Both the position numbers and the translations under genes were made by a program. Shown in pieces: positions 15,503 through 24,003 of a stretch of 64,000 bases of DNA. The DNA is from DATLNM01 sp035536775. Lineage in GTDB: Bacteria > Actinomycetota > CADDZG01 > WHSQ01. The stretch's first letter is position 1; the number at the start of each line of letters is the position of its first letter. A model generated the notes under the pieces. That model was not told the DNA's origin, searched no databases, and saw only the letters and a list, made by a program, of their open reading frames with translations. Location of the stretch: NCBI GenBank assembly GCA_035536775.1, contig DATLNM010000037.1, positions 75,659 through 139,658 of the forward strand. Direction: 5' to 3'.

Positions 15503-17332
15503 CTACTCATGCGGACCGATGTCGCGAACGTCGCCTTTACGCCTCGTCGCACCCGTCGTATCAAGCCACTCGCACAAGGGCACCGCGTACTTCCTGGTCG
15601 TGTCGAGCAGATCGCGGATCTGTGCGACCGTCATCGGACCTTCGGTAGCGATCGCGCTGCGCACCATCGCTCGAGCTCGCCCTGCCTGCGCCGCTGTGAG
15701 GTAGAAGCCGCCGACCGGGACGAGCTCTCCCGCAGTCACTAGAGCCCGTACGAGGTCTCTCGGCGCGTCCAGCTCTGACGCCAGCGGGGGGCTGAAGCCG
15801 CTCTGTTCGATCCGATCCAAAAGCCTGGTGCGTGCCGCAGATGCGTCTGGATCGAGGATGACTTGGTGCGATCGCGTCCGCACGACTGTCGTATCCGCGA
15901 TGATCTCGGGGATCGCTCCGATGAGCGCGTCGAATGTTTCGGGATCGATGTCCAGGGTCCCGCGGAGCCCTTCGCGTTGCATTCCGAGGTCAAGGGGCCG
16001 GTCTGCATGATGGGCGTTCAAGATCCTCAACGTGTCTTCGCGGAGGTGTTTGAAGCGCGTTCGCGAGAAGACGGACGAGCCGAGGATGTGTGCCCCTTCG
16101 GGTGCGCGATCGAGACCTGACCGAAAGAGAGCATCGGTGAGTGCGATCGCGCCCTCCGCTTCCACGACCGCGTTGAACGCCGCGTGCGGGGTCGCTCCCC
16201 AGAGATCGCCGAGGAGGTCGAGGCGCCAGGGATCGTTCATACGAGTCCGTGACGGTGCGGGATCGAGCACCACGCCGCCGCCGAACGTCAGCACGCGGCC
16301 TGCGTCGCGCAACACGAAACGGTCTCCCCGCTCGAGCGGCAGTGGATCGCGCAAACGGAGTTGGGCGAAGCCTTCGGTCCCCGAGGTCAATTCGGACATG
16401 CCGAGAAGTCTGATGGTCACGGGCGTCTCCGCAGATCCCGTATAGAGGATGTGCGCGCCTCTGTCGGTTAGCCGGTGATCGTGACCCGATATGTCTCTTG
16501 GAAGCACCCTGAGGGTGACGTCGACGCGCTGCGTCGCGCGCCACTCCCCCGGTCGCGCGATCGCGTCTCCTCGCTGTGCACTCCACTTGGGCAGTCCGGC
16601 GAGGTTCAAGGCGACGCGGTGACCCGGCTCGACCTCATCTACGTAGCGCTTGTGGGTCTGGATCCTTCGGATGCGAGCGCGCAGGCCCCGGGGGGCGATC
16701 TCAACCTCTTCGCCCCCGGTCAGGCGTCCACCGGCCAGCGTCCCAGTCACCACCGTGCCCGCACCGATGATCGTGAAGACCCGATCGACCCACAGGCGGG
16801 GACGATCGACATCTCGAACTGGCGGAGCTGCGGCGACGACGCGGTCGAGGGTTTCGACGAGCTCCTCGAGACCTGCTCCTGTGGCCGACGAGCACGGAAC
16901 GATGGGGGCACCGGCGAGGCTACTAGGGGCGAGGTGGTGCTTTACCTCCGATTCCTTAGCTGTGAGCTCATCGGGCTCGACGAGGTCCACCTTGGTCAGC
17001 GCCACGACACCTGAGGTGATTCCAAGGATGTCGATGATCGCAAGATGCTCTGCGGACTGTGGCTTCCATCCCTCGTTCGCGGCGACGACGAAGAGGCACA
17101 CCGTCATGCCACCGGCCCCCGCAAGCATGTTGCGGATGAATCGTTCGTGTCCTGGGACGTCGATCAGACCTACTTCGGTCCCAGAAGGAAGCGTCATCCA
17201 CGCGAAGCCGAGCTCGATCGTCAGCCCGCGCCTCTTCTCTTCGGGGAGTTTGTCCGGGTCTATGCCGGTCAGCAGCCGAACGAGAGACGATTTGCCGTGG
17301 TCGACGTGACCCGCCGTGCCTAGGACGTGCAT
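15503..17332 (-). CDS. selB: Selenocysteine-specific elongation factor SelB
   Basis: The start is taken as ATG 17332 because SelB proteins begin MxxxGTAGHVDHGK; an in-frame GTG at 17350 would add six residues. About 609 aa. The GTPase domain shows GTAGHVDHGKSS (P-loop), RGLTIELGFAW (switch I), DVPGHERFIRNML and TKVDL. EF-Tu-like domains 2 and 3 follow, with RVFTIIGAGTVVTGTLAGG. The C-terminal third is winged-helix DNA/RNA-binding modules ending RKYAVPLCEWLDTTG then RRKGDVR, as in bona fide SelB. It delivers Sec-tRNA to UGA codons bearing a SECIS element. With selA at 20744 it implies that the organism decodes Sec, although selD, tRNA-Sec and a selenoprotein were not found in this window. Confidence 0.95.
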   Translation of the reverse strand: MHVLGTAGHVDHGKSSLVRLLTGIDPDKLPEEKRRGLTIELGFAWMTLPSGTEVGLIDVPGHERFIRNMLAGAGGMTVCLFVVAANEGWKPQSAEHLAIIDILGITSGVVALTKVDLVEPDELTAKESEVKHHLAPSSLAGAPIVPCSSATGAGLEELVETLDRVVAAAPPVRDVDRPRLWVDRVFTIIGAGTVVTGTLAGGRLTGGEEVEIAPRGLRARIRRIQTHKRYVDEVEPGHRVALNLAGLPKWSAQRGDAIARPGEWRATQRVDVTLRVLPRDISGHDHRLTDRGAHILYTGSAETPVTIRLLGMSELTSGTEGFAQLRLRDPLPLERGDRFVLRDAGRVLTFGGGVVLDPAPSRTRMNDPWRLDLLGDLWGATPHAAFNAVVEAEGAIALTDALFRSGLDRAPEGAHILGSSVFSRTRFKHLREDTLRILNAHHADRPLDLGMQREGLRGTLDIDPETFDALIGAIPEIIADTTVVRTRSHQVILDPDASAARTRLLDRIEQSGFSPPLASELDAPRDLVRALVTAGELVPVGGFYLTAAQAGRARAMVRSAIATEGPMTVAQIRDLLDTTRKYAVPLCEWLDTTGATRRKGDVRDIGPHE

Positions 17333-17421
17333 GGCTGTCTCAACCGTCACTCAACGGACTAGTCCTCCCCGATGCCCCAAACCATCCCCATAGGCCATAT
17401 CCCGCAACGCTCACATAACAG

Positions 17422-17450
17422 AGGTTTGTCCCAGGCAAACGGGACAACCT
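17422..17450 (+). promoter_or_regulatory. Inverted repeat upstream of the LPFTG protein gene
   Basis: AGGTTTGTCCC and GGGACAACCT are inverted copies (one bulged T) separated by AGGCAAAC. The repeat ends about 20 bases before the start codon at 17472, just ahead of the AGGAGGAG ribosome-binding site. It may be an operator or an RNA hairpin controlling the surface-protein gene. The remaining sequence of 17351-17471 holds both divergent promoters, and no other structure was recognised. Confidence 0.4.
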
Positions 17451-17471
17451 TGAGCGAAACAGGAGGAGCTT

Positions 17472-19646
17472 ATGAGCAGGAAAAGAATCAGCGTCGCCAC
17501 CTTCGTGACGGCTTGCATCACCGCCCTTGCTATCGGGCCGTTCGGCGCCCACGCCGCGCCGGCAACAGGGGAAGGCTCAACTTCGACGGCTATGGACCTC
17601 GTGGAGGTCAAGCTTTCGAACGTTCCATCGCTCGGCACCATTTCTGCCGCGCTCGGTTCCATCACCTCGGACGCGACCACGGTCGGCGTTCCCGAGGCCA
17701 CCCTTGTTTTCGAAGCCGCTCGTGCCGGCGGCGAATCAACCGGCGGCCGCACAGTCTCGTCCAAGAACGGCGATGACTCTCAGCAGGTAAGCGCTCCGAT
17801 CGACGCTGCCGGGATCACCGGTGCGATCAACATCGTCCAGATGACCGCAGAAGCAACCGACCACACCGCCACTGCGGTCCTCGGCGCGCTCGGCGGGAAC
17901 ATCGACATCGGCCCGCTCGGTTTCGCAACCGGGATCGCCGAGAATGGCATTCGCTCGCACGTTGACCGTGACGCGTCGGCCAGCTCGATGGGTGCCACCT
18001 TCGGCCCGATCGATGTCGGCCTCGACGATCTTCTCCCGGCGTCGCTCATGGACCAGCTTCCGCTGAGTGTCGTGATGGACCTCGTCAACGGTCTCGGCCT
18101 CGAGCTTCCCGCGAGCCTCGACTCGCAGGTCAAGGCGGTCACCGACCTGCTCGACTCGATCGCCGACCTCGAGAGCGTCATGGCACAGATCGATGCTGCC
18201 GAAGCACAGATCTTCGAGCTCGCCGAGGGGAACCAGGCCGTCGCGGATGCGACTGCCGCTCTCGAGCAGGCGCAGGCTGCTTTCGATGCTGCCACCGCAG
18301 CCGTCGATGAGCTGAACGCGCAGATCGATGCAGCACAGACCGAGTTGACCGCCGCAGAGGCGCAGATGGCTTCGGCGCAGTCCGACTACGACGAGGCGAC
18401 CGCGACCCTCTCGGGTGCCCAGGCTCAGAAAGCGATCCTCGAAGGTCAGCTCGCAGCCTGTGGCGTTGACCCTGCAGTGTGTGCGCCGATCCAGGCGCAG
18501 CTCGACACAGTGAACGCCACGATCGCGACTGCGACCGCCGACCAGGCTGAGGCTCAGGCAGCCATGGCTGCTGCCCAGGCTGCGATCGATGCCGCCAACG
18601 CCGAGATCACGACGGCGCAGGGTGGCCTTCCGGCCGCAGGTGCTGACGTCACTGCCGCACAGGCACAGGTCGATGTAGCGCAGTCTGCGGTCAACGCAGC
18701 GATCGACGCTATCGACAGTGCTCAGATCGACGCGATCCGTGCGCAGATAGACGCACTCACCGCTCAGATCGACGAGCTGCTCGCCACGATCGATGGTCTT
18801 CTCGGAGACCTCCCCGACCTGCAGGCACTCCTCGACGGTCTGCTCGCAGTCCTCGAGGGTGCGCCGATCATGTCGATCGATGAGATCGCAGTGCAGCTCG
18901 TCACCTCGGCAGACGCGACCCACGGAGCCGGCGCGGTCACCTGCGGCGCCTCCGGCATCACGGTTCTCGGTACGCCGGTCGCGGGTGGAGGATGCGACGC
19001 CATCACGGATGCGTTCGGTCAGCTGAGCAGTGGGGTCAATGAGATCCTCGGCTCGCTCCCGGTCGTGGGCAACAAGCTTCCCAAGGCGACGTTCGAAGGC
19101 ATGAAGTCGAGCACGAGTGGGTCGAAGGCACCCAACGCCGAAGGTGTCACGAAGGGTACTGCCAGCTTGTCGGCGCTCCACTTCGCCATCCCCTCGGTTG
19201 CCCTTACGGATGTTCTCGACAGTGTCCTCCAGGACGCGATCGCCTTGGTCGAAGAGACGGTTGCTTCGCTGCCGGTGACGGTCCCCGTCCCTGTTGACCT
19301 CCAAGCGGTCATCGATCAGGTCACAGCACAGCTCGACGATCTTCCGGTCGGAGACACGCTTTCTGGTCTGAGGACCATCGGTGTCGATGCTCGGGTCGCA
19401 GGTATGCGCAGCGAGTCGGTCTACCAGGCCGCACCTCGGGCGCCGGGCACGAACAACCCGAACCCGCAGCAGCCGGCCGAGCGTCCGGTCAGCAACCCGG
19501 GTGGAGAGAGCCTTCCGTTCACCGGATCGCCGACCTCTCTGGTCGCTGCTCTAGCCCTGTGGCTGATGGTCGCAGGAATGGCGCTCACGCTTCTCTCCGA
19601 GCGAGGGTTCCGCAAGAACCCGGTGAGGGTGGACGCGAGCAAGTAA
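17472..19646 (+). CDS. Sortase-anchored (LPFTG) surface protein with long Ala-rich coiled coil
   Basis: This 724-aa protein starts at ATG 17472 behind AGGAGGAG. A signal peptide (about 1-29, ending AHA) leads into a beta-rich region. Residues about 225-445 are an Ala/Gln/Asp-rich heptad-like coiled coil with repeating AQAxIDAA-type units and one CxxxxxxC hairpin (AACGVDPAVCA) at about 335-345. A second globular region follows, with a Cys pair near 495-510. The C-terminus has the full cell-wall sorting signal: LPFTG at about 681-685, a hydrophobic helix, and the basic tail RGFRKNP. Sortase would cleave between Thr and Gly and link it to the cell envelope. The coiled coil could act as a stalk. 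It lies between selB (divergent) and a glycosyltransferase gene. Confidence 0.85.
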   Translation: MSRKRISVATFVTACITALAIGPFGAHAAPATGEGSTSTAMDLVEVKLSNVPSLGTISAALGSITSDATTVGVPEATLVFEAARAGGESTGGRTVSSKNGDDSQQVSAPIDAAGITGAINIVQMTAEATDHTATAVLGALGGNIDIGPLGFATGIAENGIRSHVDRDASASSMGATFGPIDVGLDDLLPASLMDQLPLSVVMDLVNGLGLELPASLDSQVKAVTDLLDSIADLESVMAQIDAAEAQIFELAEGNQAVADATAALEQAQAAFDAATAAVDELNAQIDAAQTELTAAEAQMASAQSDYDEATATLSGAQAQKAILEGQLAACGVDPAVCAPIQAQLDTVNATIATATADQAEAQAAMAAAQAAIDAANAEITTAQGGLPAAGADVTAAQAQVDVAQSAVNAAIDAIDSAQIDAIRAQIDALTAQIDELLATIDGLLGDLPDLQALLDGLLAVLEGAPIMSIDEIAVQLVTSADATHGAGAVTCGASGITVLGTPVAGGGCDAITDAFGQLSSGVNEILGSLPVVGNKLPKATFEGMKSSTSGSKAPNAEGVTKGTASLSALHFAIPSVALTDVLDSVLQDAIALVEETVASLPVTVPVPVDLQAVIDQVTAQLDDLPVGDTLSGLRTIGVDARVAGMRSESVYQAAPRAPGTNNPNPQQPAERPVSNPGGESLPFTGSPTSLVAALALWLMVAGMALTLLSERGFRKNPVRVDASK

Positions 19647-19672
19647 CTGCACCGCAGCTTTCCCCGCAAGTC

Positions 19673-19710
19673 AGGTCCTCGGCACATCTCTAGGGATGGG
19701 CCGGGGACCT
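19673..19710 (+). terminator. Strong hairpin after the LPFTG protein gene
   Basis: AGGTCCTCGGC and GCCGGGGACCT pair over 11 positions (one mismatch) around a 16-base loop, beginning 27 bases after the stop at 19646. There is no U-run, as is common for actinobacterial terminators. A palindrome CTCGCGCGAG follows at 19713-19722. It could equally be a leader element of the next gene at 19733. Confidence 0.5.
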
Positions 19711-19732
19711 GCTCGCGCGAGAGGATGCATGC

Positions 19733-20764
19733 ATGGAGCAACGACCGCTCGTCTCTGTGATCACACCCTGTCTCGATCCCGGGGATCGCCTCACTCGTTG
19801 CCTGGAAAGCGTTGCCGCGCAGACCTATGACCGCGTCGAGCACATCGTCGTCGACGGCGGCTCGCTCGACGGGACGGTCGACCTGCTCAGGGCGAGGGAA
19901 GGGATCCACTGGATCTCCGAGCCCGACGGCGGCCAGACCCACGCGATCAACAAGGGCGTTGCGATGTCATCGGGTGCCTGGGTTGGATGGCTATGCGCCG
20001 ACGATGTCCTTACTCCCGCGGCGGTCGAGCGTGTCGTCGCGTCGCTAACATCGACTCCCGGGGCGGACTGGGCGTATGGCGACTGCGTCGTATACGGGCG
20101 GGTCCCGCGCGAGCGGTTCAGAGGTCCTCGCATCCTGCGCGCGCGCTTCCTGGAGCGTGGGAATCCGGTCGGACAGGCAGGGGTGTTCGTGGCTCGTTCG
20201 GCGTGGAACGCAGTGGGTGGCCTCGATGAAGAGCTGCATTTCTTGATGGACCTCGATCTATGGATAGCGTTGTTCGATGCGGGCTTCGAGGCCGTCTACG
20301 TTCCCGAGATCCTCGCCGAGGTCGAGATCCATGACGATTCGAAGTCGGGTGCGCGTGGATCCGCGGCACGCAACCTCCATGAGTGTGCGGCGGTGTGGGC
20401 GAAGCATGGGCGAAAGGTCGCTGCGGGGATCGGCCTCGGACGTGCCGCCGCTCATCAGTTCAGCGGTCCGCTGACGCGCCGCTCTCTACTCGCACGCGTG
20501 GCTGACCTCGAAGCGACGATCCCCCGGCCCGCTACGCGGTCGGGCCAGCCGGTGTCTGAACCTTCGGATCTTGGTTTCGCACGGGCGGCACTGCGCGCAG
20601 GTGCTCTGGCTGAGGCTGTTCACGTCGAGCACGACCGAGGTGTTGCTCGCCTCCGTCACTTAATCGCGATCGAACCGTGGCGGTTCCATCACACGCGGGC
20701 TCGCCTACTTGGAGCATTGCTCAGGCGTCTGACGTTCGGACGTCTACCGCGTTCGCTGGTCTAA
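19733..20764 (+). CDS. Family 2 glycosyltransferase
   Basis: This 343-aa protein starts at ATG 19733. The GT-A fold opens with PLVSVITPCLDPGDRLTRCL. The nucleotide-binding region is YDRVEHIVVDGGSLDGTVD, and the DxD-like acceptor/metal segment is GWVGWLCADDVLTPAA (about 83-95). LMDLDLWIALFDAGFEAVYV is typical of GT2 enzymes that add sugars to cell-surface glycans. The C-terminal 80 residues or so are helical and Arg-rich with no clear domain. No membrane helix was seen. Its 3' end overlaps selA, on the other strand, by 21 bases. It sits ahead of the glycan region that begins with the WecA-type gene and may take part in the same pathway. Confidence 0.88.
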   Translation: MEQRPLVSVITPCLDPGDRLTRCLESVAAQTYDRVEHIVVDGGSLDGTVDLLRAREGIHWISEPDGGQTHAINKGVAMSSGAWVGWLCADDVLTPAAVERVVASLTSTPGADWAYGDCVVYGRVPRERFRGPRILRARFLERGNPVGQAGVFVARSAWNAVGGLDEELHFLMDLDLWIALFDAGFEAVYVPEILAEVEIHDDSKSGARGSAARNLHECAAVWAKHGRKVAAGIGLGRAAAHQFSGPLTRRSLLARVADLEATIPRPATRSGQPVSEPSDLGFARAALRAGALAEAVHVEHDRGVARLRHLIAIEPWRFHHTRARLLGALLRRLTFGRLPRSLV

Positions 20765-22132
20765 GTTCGCCGCTAGCGACCGGACAACCCCGCCGACGAT
20801 GGAGCCATCCTGGTCGGGGATCACCGAGCGAAGGTCGAGGAGCATCCCATCGTCGGTCACGCGACCGATGATGGGGGTCGAGGCCGAGCGTAGGCGCCGC
20901 GCGATCTCATCGGGGGACATGCGCTCGTCCGAAAGAAGGACACCCCACGAGGGCAGCTCGACGCCGGGTGCAGCCCCGCCTCCCGGGACGGAAGTGCATG
21001 CCTGGGCGCGTGCATCGATCCCACGAGTTGTCAGCTCCTGTGCGAGTGCGTGAGCCCTCGTCTCGAGCTGCTCGCTCGTAGCCGACGCAAGCAACCACAG
21101 GGGAAGGTCCCGCTCAGCGTCGCCGTTGAGGTGAGCTTGCAGCGTCGCCTCTAGTACTGCGAGCGTCATCTTGTCGACGCGAAGCGTACGGATCAGCGCG
21201 TGGCGCTCGATCTCGTCGATCAGTGCGGCGCGTCCGGCGATGATCCCGCACTGGGGGCCCCCGAGGAGCTTGTCCCCGGATCCCATCACGACGTCGGCGC
21301 CCTCTTGGAGAGCGGTTCGGAACGTGGGTTCCTCCCCCATCCATGTGGCACCCGCGAGCGACGGCAACCCCGAGCCGAGATCGTGGATCATGTGCACGCC
21401 TCGCCCCGCTGCCAGGCGACAAACATCGCGTGACGCGACGCTCGATGTGAACCCGACGATCGTGTAGTTCGAAGGATGGACCTTCAGGATCGCCGCCGTG
21501 TCGGGACCGATCGCGCGCTCGTAGTCGGCGAGGTGCGTCCGGTTGGTGGTGCCAACCTCGACGAGGCGCGCCCCCGCGGTCGTCATGACATCGGGGATCC
21601 TGAACTCGCCTCCGATCTCGACCAACTCGCCGCGCGAGATGATGACCTCGCGCCCCGCGCAGAGTGCGGCGAGAGACAAGAGCACAGCCCCGGCGTTGTT
21701 GTTGACTACCACCGCGCTTTCGGCTCCTGTCAGCGCGGTTATCAGAGGGCGCGCGTGGGAGTAACGGCTTCCGCGGGAACCCGCAACGAGGTCGTATTCA
21801 AGGTTGGAATAGCCAGACGCGACGCGGACGACCGCCTCCAATTGCGCGGGACCGAGTGGCACCCTCCCAAGGTTCGTGTGGATCAGCACTCCGGTCGCGT
21901 TGACGACCGGGACCAGCTCGGCGTGTGTCGCGGATGCGAGAAGGTAGCGCGCGCGGGTCGCGATCTCATCGGTGGACGGAACCGGTCCTCCCTCCCGGAC
22001 AGTGGATCGCGCGTCGTCCAGGGCGCGCCTGACGGCGCCCGTGGTGTGTGGGGCCCCTTCGAGGCCTAGAGAGAGAAGGATGGCATCGACGGACGGAAGT
22101 TCCCGAAGTGGATCATTGTTGCGCTCGCGCAC
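20744..22132 (-). CDS. selA: L-seryl-tRNA(Sec) selenium transferase SelA
   Basis: This 462-aa PLP enzyme converts Ser-tRNA(Sec) to Sec-tRNA(Sec) using selenophosphate. The N-terminal region begins LRELPSVDAILLSLG, as in SelA. VPVVNATGVLIHTNLGRVPL and NNNAGAVLLSLAALCAGREV follow. The PLP-binding lysine lies in MGSGDKLLGGPQCGII at about residue 288. The length is normal for bacterial SelA (about 460). It is 4 bases downstream of the response-regulator gene, so the wecA-type gene, the regulator and selA may share one transcript, which is an unusual context. selB is 3.4 kb away on the same strand, separated by two plus-strand genes, so the two sel genes are not one operon. Confidence 0.95.
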   Translation of the reverse strand: MRERNNDPLRELPSVDAILLSLGLEGAPHTTGAVRRALDDARSTVREGGPVPSTDEIATRARYLLASATHAELVPVVNATGVLIHTNLGRVPLGPAQLEAVVRVASGYSNLEYDLVAGSRGSRYSHARPLITALTGAESAVVVNNNAGAVLLSLAALCAGREVIISRGELVEIGGEFRIPDVMTTAGARLVEVGTTNRTHLADYERAIGPDTAAILKVHPSNYTIVGFTSSVASRDVCRLAAGRGVHMIHDLGSGLPSLAGATWMGEEPTFRTALQEGADVVMGSGDKLLGGPQCGIIAGRAALIDEIERHALIRTLRVDKMTLAVLEATLQAHLNGDAERDLPLWLLASATSEQLETRAHALAQELTTRGIDARAQACTSVPGGGAAPGVELPSWGVLLSDERMSPDEIARRLRSASTPIIGRVTDDGMLLDLRSVIPDQDGSIVGGVVRSLAANLDQRTR

Positions 22133-22136
22133 CGCG

Positions 22137-22802
22137 TCAGGGGTTGTAGTCGAGTATGCGCCGCCTCATGGCTTCCTGGATCGCCGAGACGCGGTTGTTC
22201 ACATGCAGCTTCGCGTAGATGTTCGCGATGTGGGTTGTGACCGTGCGCTCCGAGATCGTCAATCGGCTGGCGATCGTCTTGTTGGGCAGACCTTTGCTCA
22301 TCTGCTGCAGGATCTCCTGCTCGCGTGGGGTGAGTGGCTGGTAAACGGCACTGACGTCCGAGCGCTGGTACGTCTCGAACTCTGCTAGCACTTGAGACGC
22401 GACGACCGGCTCCATCTTCGCCTCGTGCCCCGCTGCAGCTCGCACCGTCGCGAGCACATCATCGAGCTCGGCCGTCTTCAGAAGATAGCTGGAGGCTCCT
22501 GCCTTGAGGGCATCGAACACGAACCGCTGCTCGTCGTGACCACTCAGGACGACGACCTCGACGGCGGGCCACGCGCTCTTGATCTCCATGGTCGCCTGGA
22601 TACCGTCCTTGTTGGGCATGATGACGTCGATCAGAACGACGTCTGGATAGTTCTCTTCGACAAGGCGTAACGCCTCGGTCCCGTCAGCTCCCTCGGCGAC
22701 GACCTCGATATCGTCCTCGGTCTGGAGCAGGGTCTTGAAGCCTCGACGCACGAGATCGTGATCGTCGATCAGCACCACCCGGATGGTCCTTGAGGCGTTC
22801 AT
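22137..22802 (-). CDS. NarL/FixJ-type response regulator (orphan)
   Basis: This 221-aa protein has a receiver domain (about 1-125) with the acidic pair at Asp13-Asp14, phospho-acceptor Asp59 in VVLIDVIMPNKDG, and the conserved Lys in ASSYLLKTAE. A LuxR-type helix-turn-helix (about 155-215) follows, with LTPREQEILQQMSKGLPNKT and SERTVTTHIANIYAKL. Such proteins bind DNA as phosphorylated dimers. No histidine kinase gene is adjacent. Its ATG overlaps the stop of the wecA-type gene in ATGA, and selA starts just after it, so it is translated with a glycan-initiation gene. Control of surface glycan or selenium genes is conceivable but not shown. Confidence 0.92.
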   Translation of the reverse strand: MNASRTIRVVLIDDHDLVRRGFKTLLQTEDDIEVVAEGADGTEALRLVEENYPDVVLIDVIMPNKDGIQATMEIKSAWPAVEVVVLSGHDEQRFVFDALKAGASSYLLKTAELDDVLATVRAAAGHEAKMEPVVASQVLAEFETYQRSDVSAVYQPLTPREQEILQQMSKGLPNKTIASRLTISERTVTTHIANIYAKLHVNNRVSAIQEAMRRRILDYNP

Positions 22803-23929
22803 CCTGTTCGGATGATAGGTGTCTCTCCAGGAGCTGCGTCACCTTGGCCCTCCCCGAAGGGCGACTCAGGCTCTCCATAGACCGGGACCTTCCACAGGAG
22901 CGCGCCGCAGAACATCCCCACGACGATCACGAGGCCGAGCAGCATCCATCCGATCTCGACCGTCGCTCGTGAGATCACGACACCCAACCACCCGAGGCCT
23001 AAGCCTGCTCCGTACAGGACGCCGACTGCGGTCGTGACCGGAAGGCCCGTCCGCTCAAGCCGGTGAGATACATGGTCGCGGCCTCCGAGGAACAGAGGTC
23101 GCCGATGACGGAGCCGGCTGAGGACCACGAGAGTCGTGTCGAAGATCGGGACCCCGAGCACGACCACAGGGACGAGGAAAGTGACCTCTACGAGGTTGTC
23201 GAATCGCAGCTTGATCCCAAGAAGCGCGAGAAGGAACCCGATCAATAGAGAGCCCGAATCACCCATGAAGACGGTTGCTGGATGGCGGTTGTGAACCAGG
23301 AAGCCGAGGCACGCGCCGGATAGCGCGCCGGCTACCAGGGTCACTTCGGGCAGCTGCGCTAGGAGACCAAGGACGGTGAAGCTGAGCGCGCTGACTGCTG
23401 CGAGTCCCGCTGAGAGACCGTCCATGTTGTCGAGCAGGTTGAACGCGTTAGTGATGCCGACGATCCACAGGAGCGTGATCGCGAAGTCGACATATGTGTT
23501 CCCCGTTGCTTGAACGCGGAAGTCTGCCGTCCACGCGGCCGTGCCGGCGCCGACCTGAACTACGAGGCGGAGTACGCGCGGAAGAGATCGAACATCGTCA
23601 ACCAATCCCACGAGCGCGAGTGCTCCGCCGGCGGCCACGATGATTGCGAGGCGCGTGAGTGCAGTGTCCGAACCCGATTTCGGCGCGAACAGAAGCACGC
23701 AGCCAAGGCCGAGGCCGAGCAGGATGGCCATACCTCCGAGGTACGGCGTCGAGGTCGTGTGGCGTTTGTGACTGTCGTCATGCAGGCGTGGATGATCGAG
23801 GATGCCATAGCGACGGGCCATGCGGCTCGTGATCGGCGTGATCATGAATGCTCCTGCGAATGCCACCACCAGCGCTACCGCCGGATGCAATAGCGTTGTG
23901 GGACCTCCTGGCGTCGAGGCTGCGGGCAC
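22799..23929 (-). CDS. Undecaprenyl-phosphate sugar-1-phosphate transferase (WecA/TagO type)
   Basis: This 376-aa polytopic protein has about ten membrane helices and belongs to the MraY/WecA family. Motifs visible are the cytoplasmic loop DHPRLHDDSHKRHTTSTPYL, the catalytic NAFNLLDNMDGLSAGL, and the Mg/nucleotide region FMGDSGSLLIGFLL. The HIS-like loop RRPLFLGGRDHVSHRL near the C-terminus is typical of the WecA/TagO branch. It moves a HexNAc-1-phosphate from UDP-sugar to undecaprenyl phosphate, the first step of wall polysaccharide or teichoic-acid-like polymer assembly. It neighbours an O-antigen-ligase-like gene (divergent) and the large glycosyltransferase island, so it probably initiates that polymer. 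An adenine-rich C-terminal tail (about 340-376) is hydrophilic. Confidence 0.92.
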   Translation of the reverse strand: MPAASTPGGPTTLLHPAVALVVAFAGAFMITPITSRMARRYGILDHPRLHDDSHKRHTTSTPYLGGMAILLGLGLGCVLLFAPKSGSDTALTRLAIIVAAGGALALVGLVDDVRSLPRVLRLVVQVGAGTAAWTADFRVQATGNTYVDFAITLLWIVGITNAFNLLDNMDGLSAGLAAVSALSFTVLGLLAQLPEVTLVAGALSGACLGFLVHNRHPATVFMGDSGSLLIGFLLALLGIKLRFDNLVEVTFLVPVVVLGVPIFDTTLVVLSRLRHRRPLFLGGRDHVSHRLERTGLPVTTAVGVLYGAGLGLGWLGVVISRATVEIGWMLLGLVIVVGMFCGALLWKVPVYGEPESPFGEGQGDAAPGETPIIRTG

Positions 23930-24003
23930 GGTCAGCCTAGCGAATCTGGGTGCCGCGAGGCCGCGCGCAAGTCGTTATCCGAGACGTCGGCTTTGGGAGC
24001 TGA

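Noticed and set aside
17736..19304. 522-codon frame antisense to the LPFTG protein gene
   Set aside because: It mirrors the repetitive coiled-coil coding region; high Arg/Asp/Gly content and no domain make it a shadow of the real gene.
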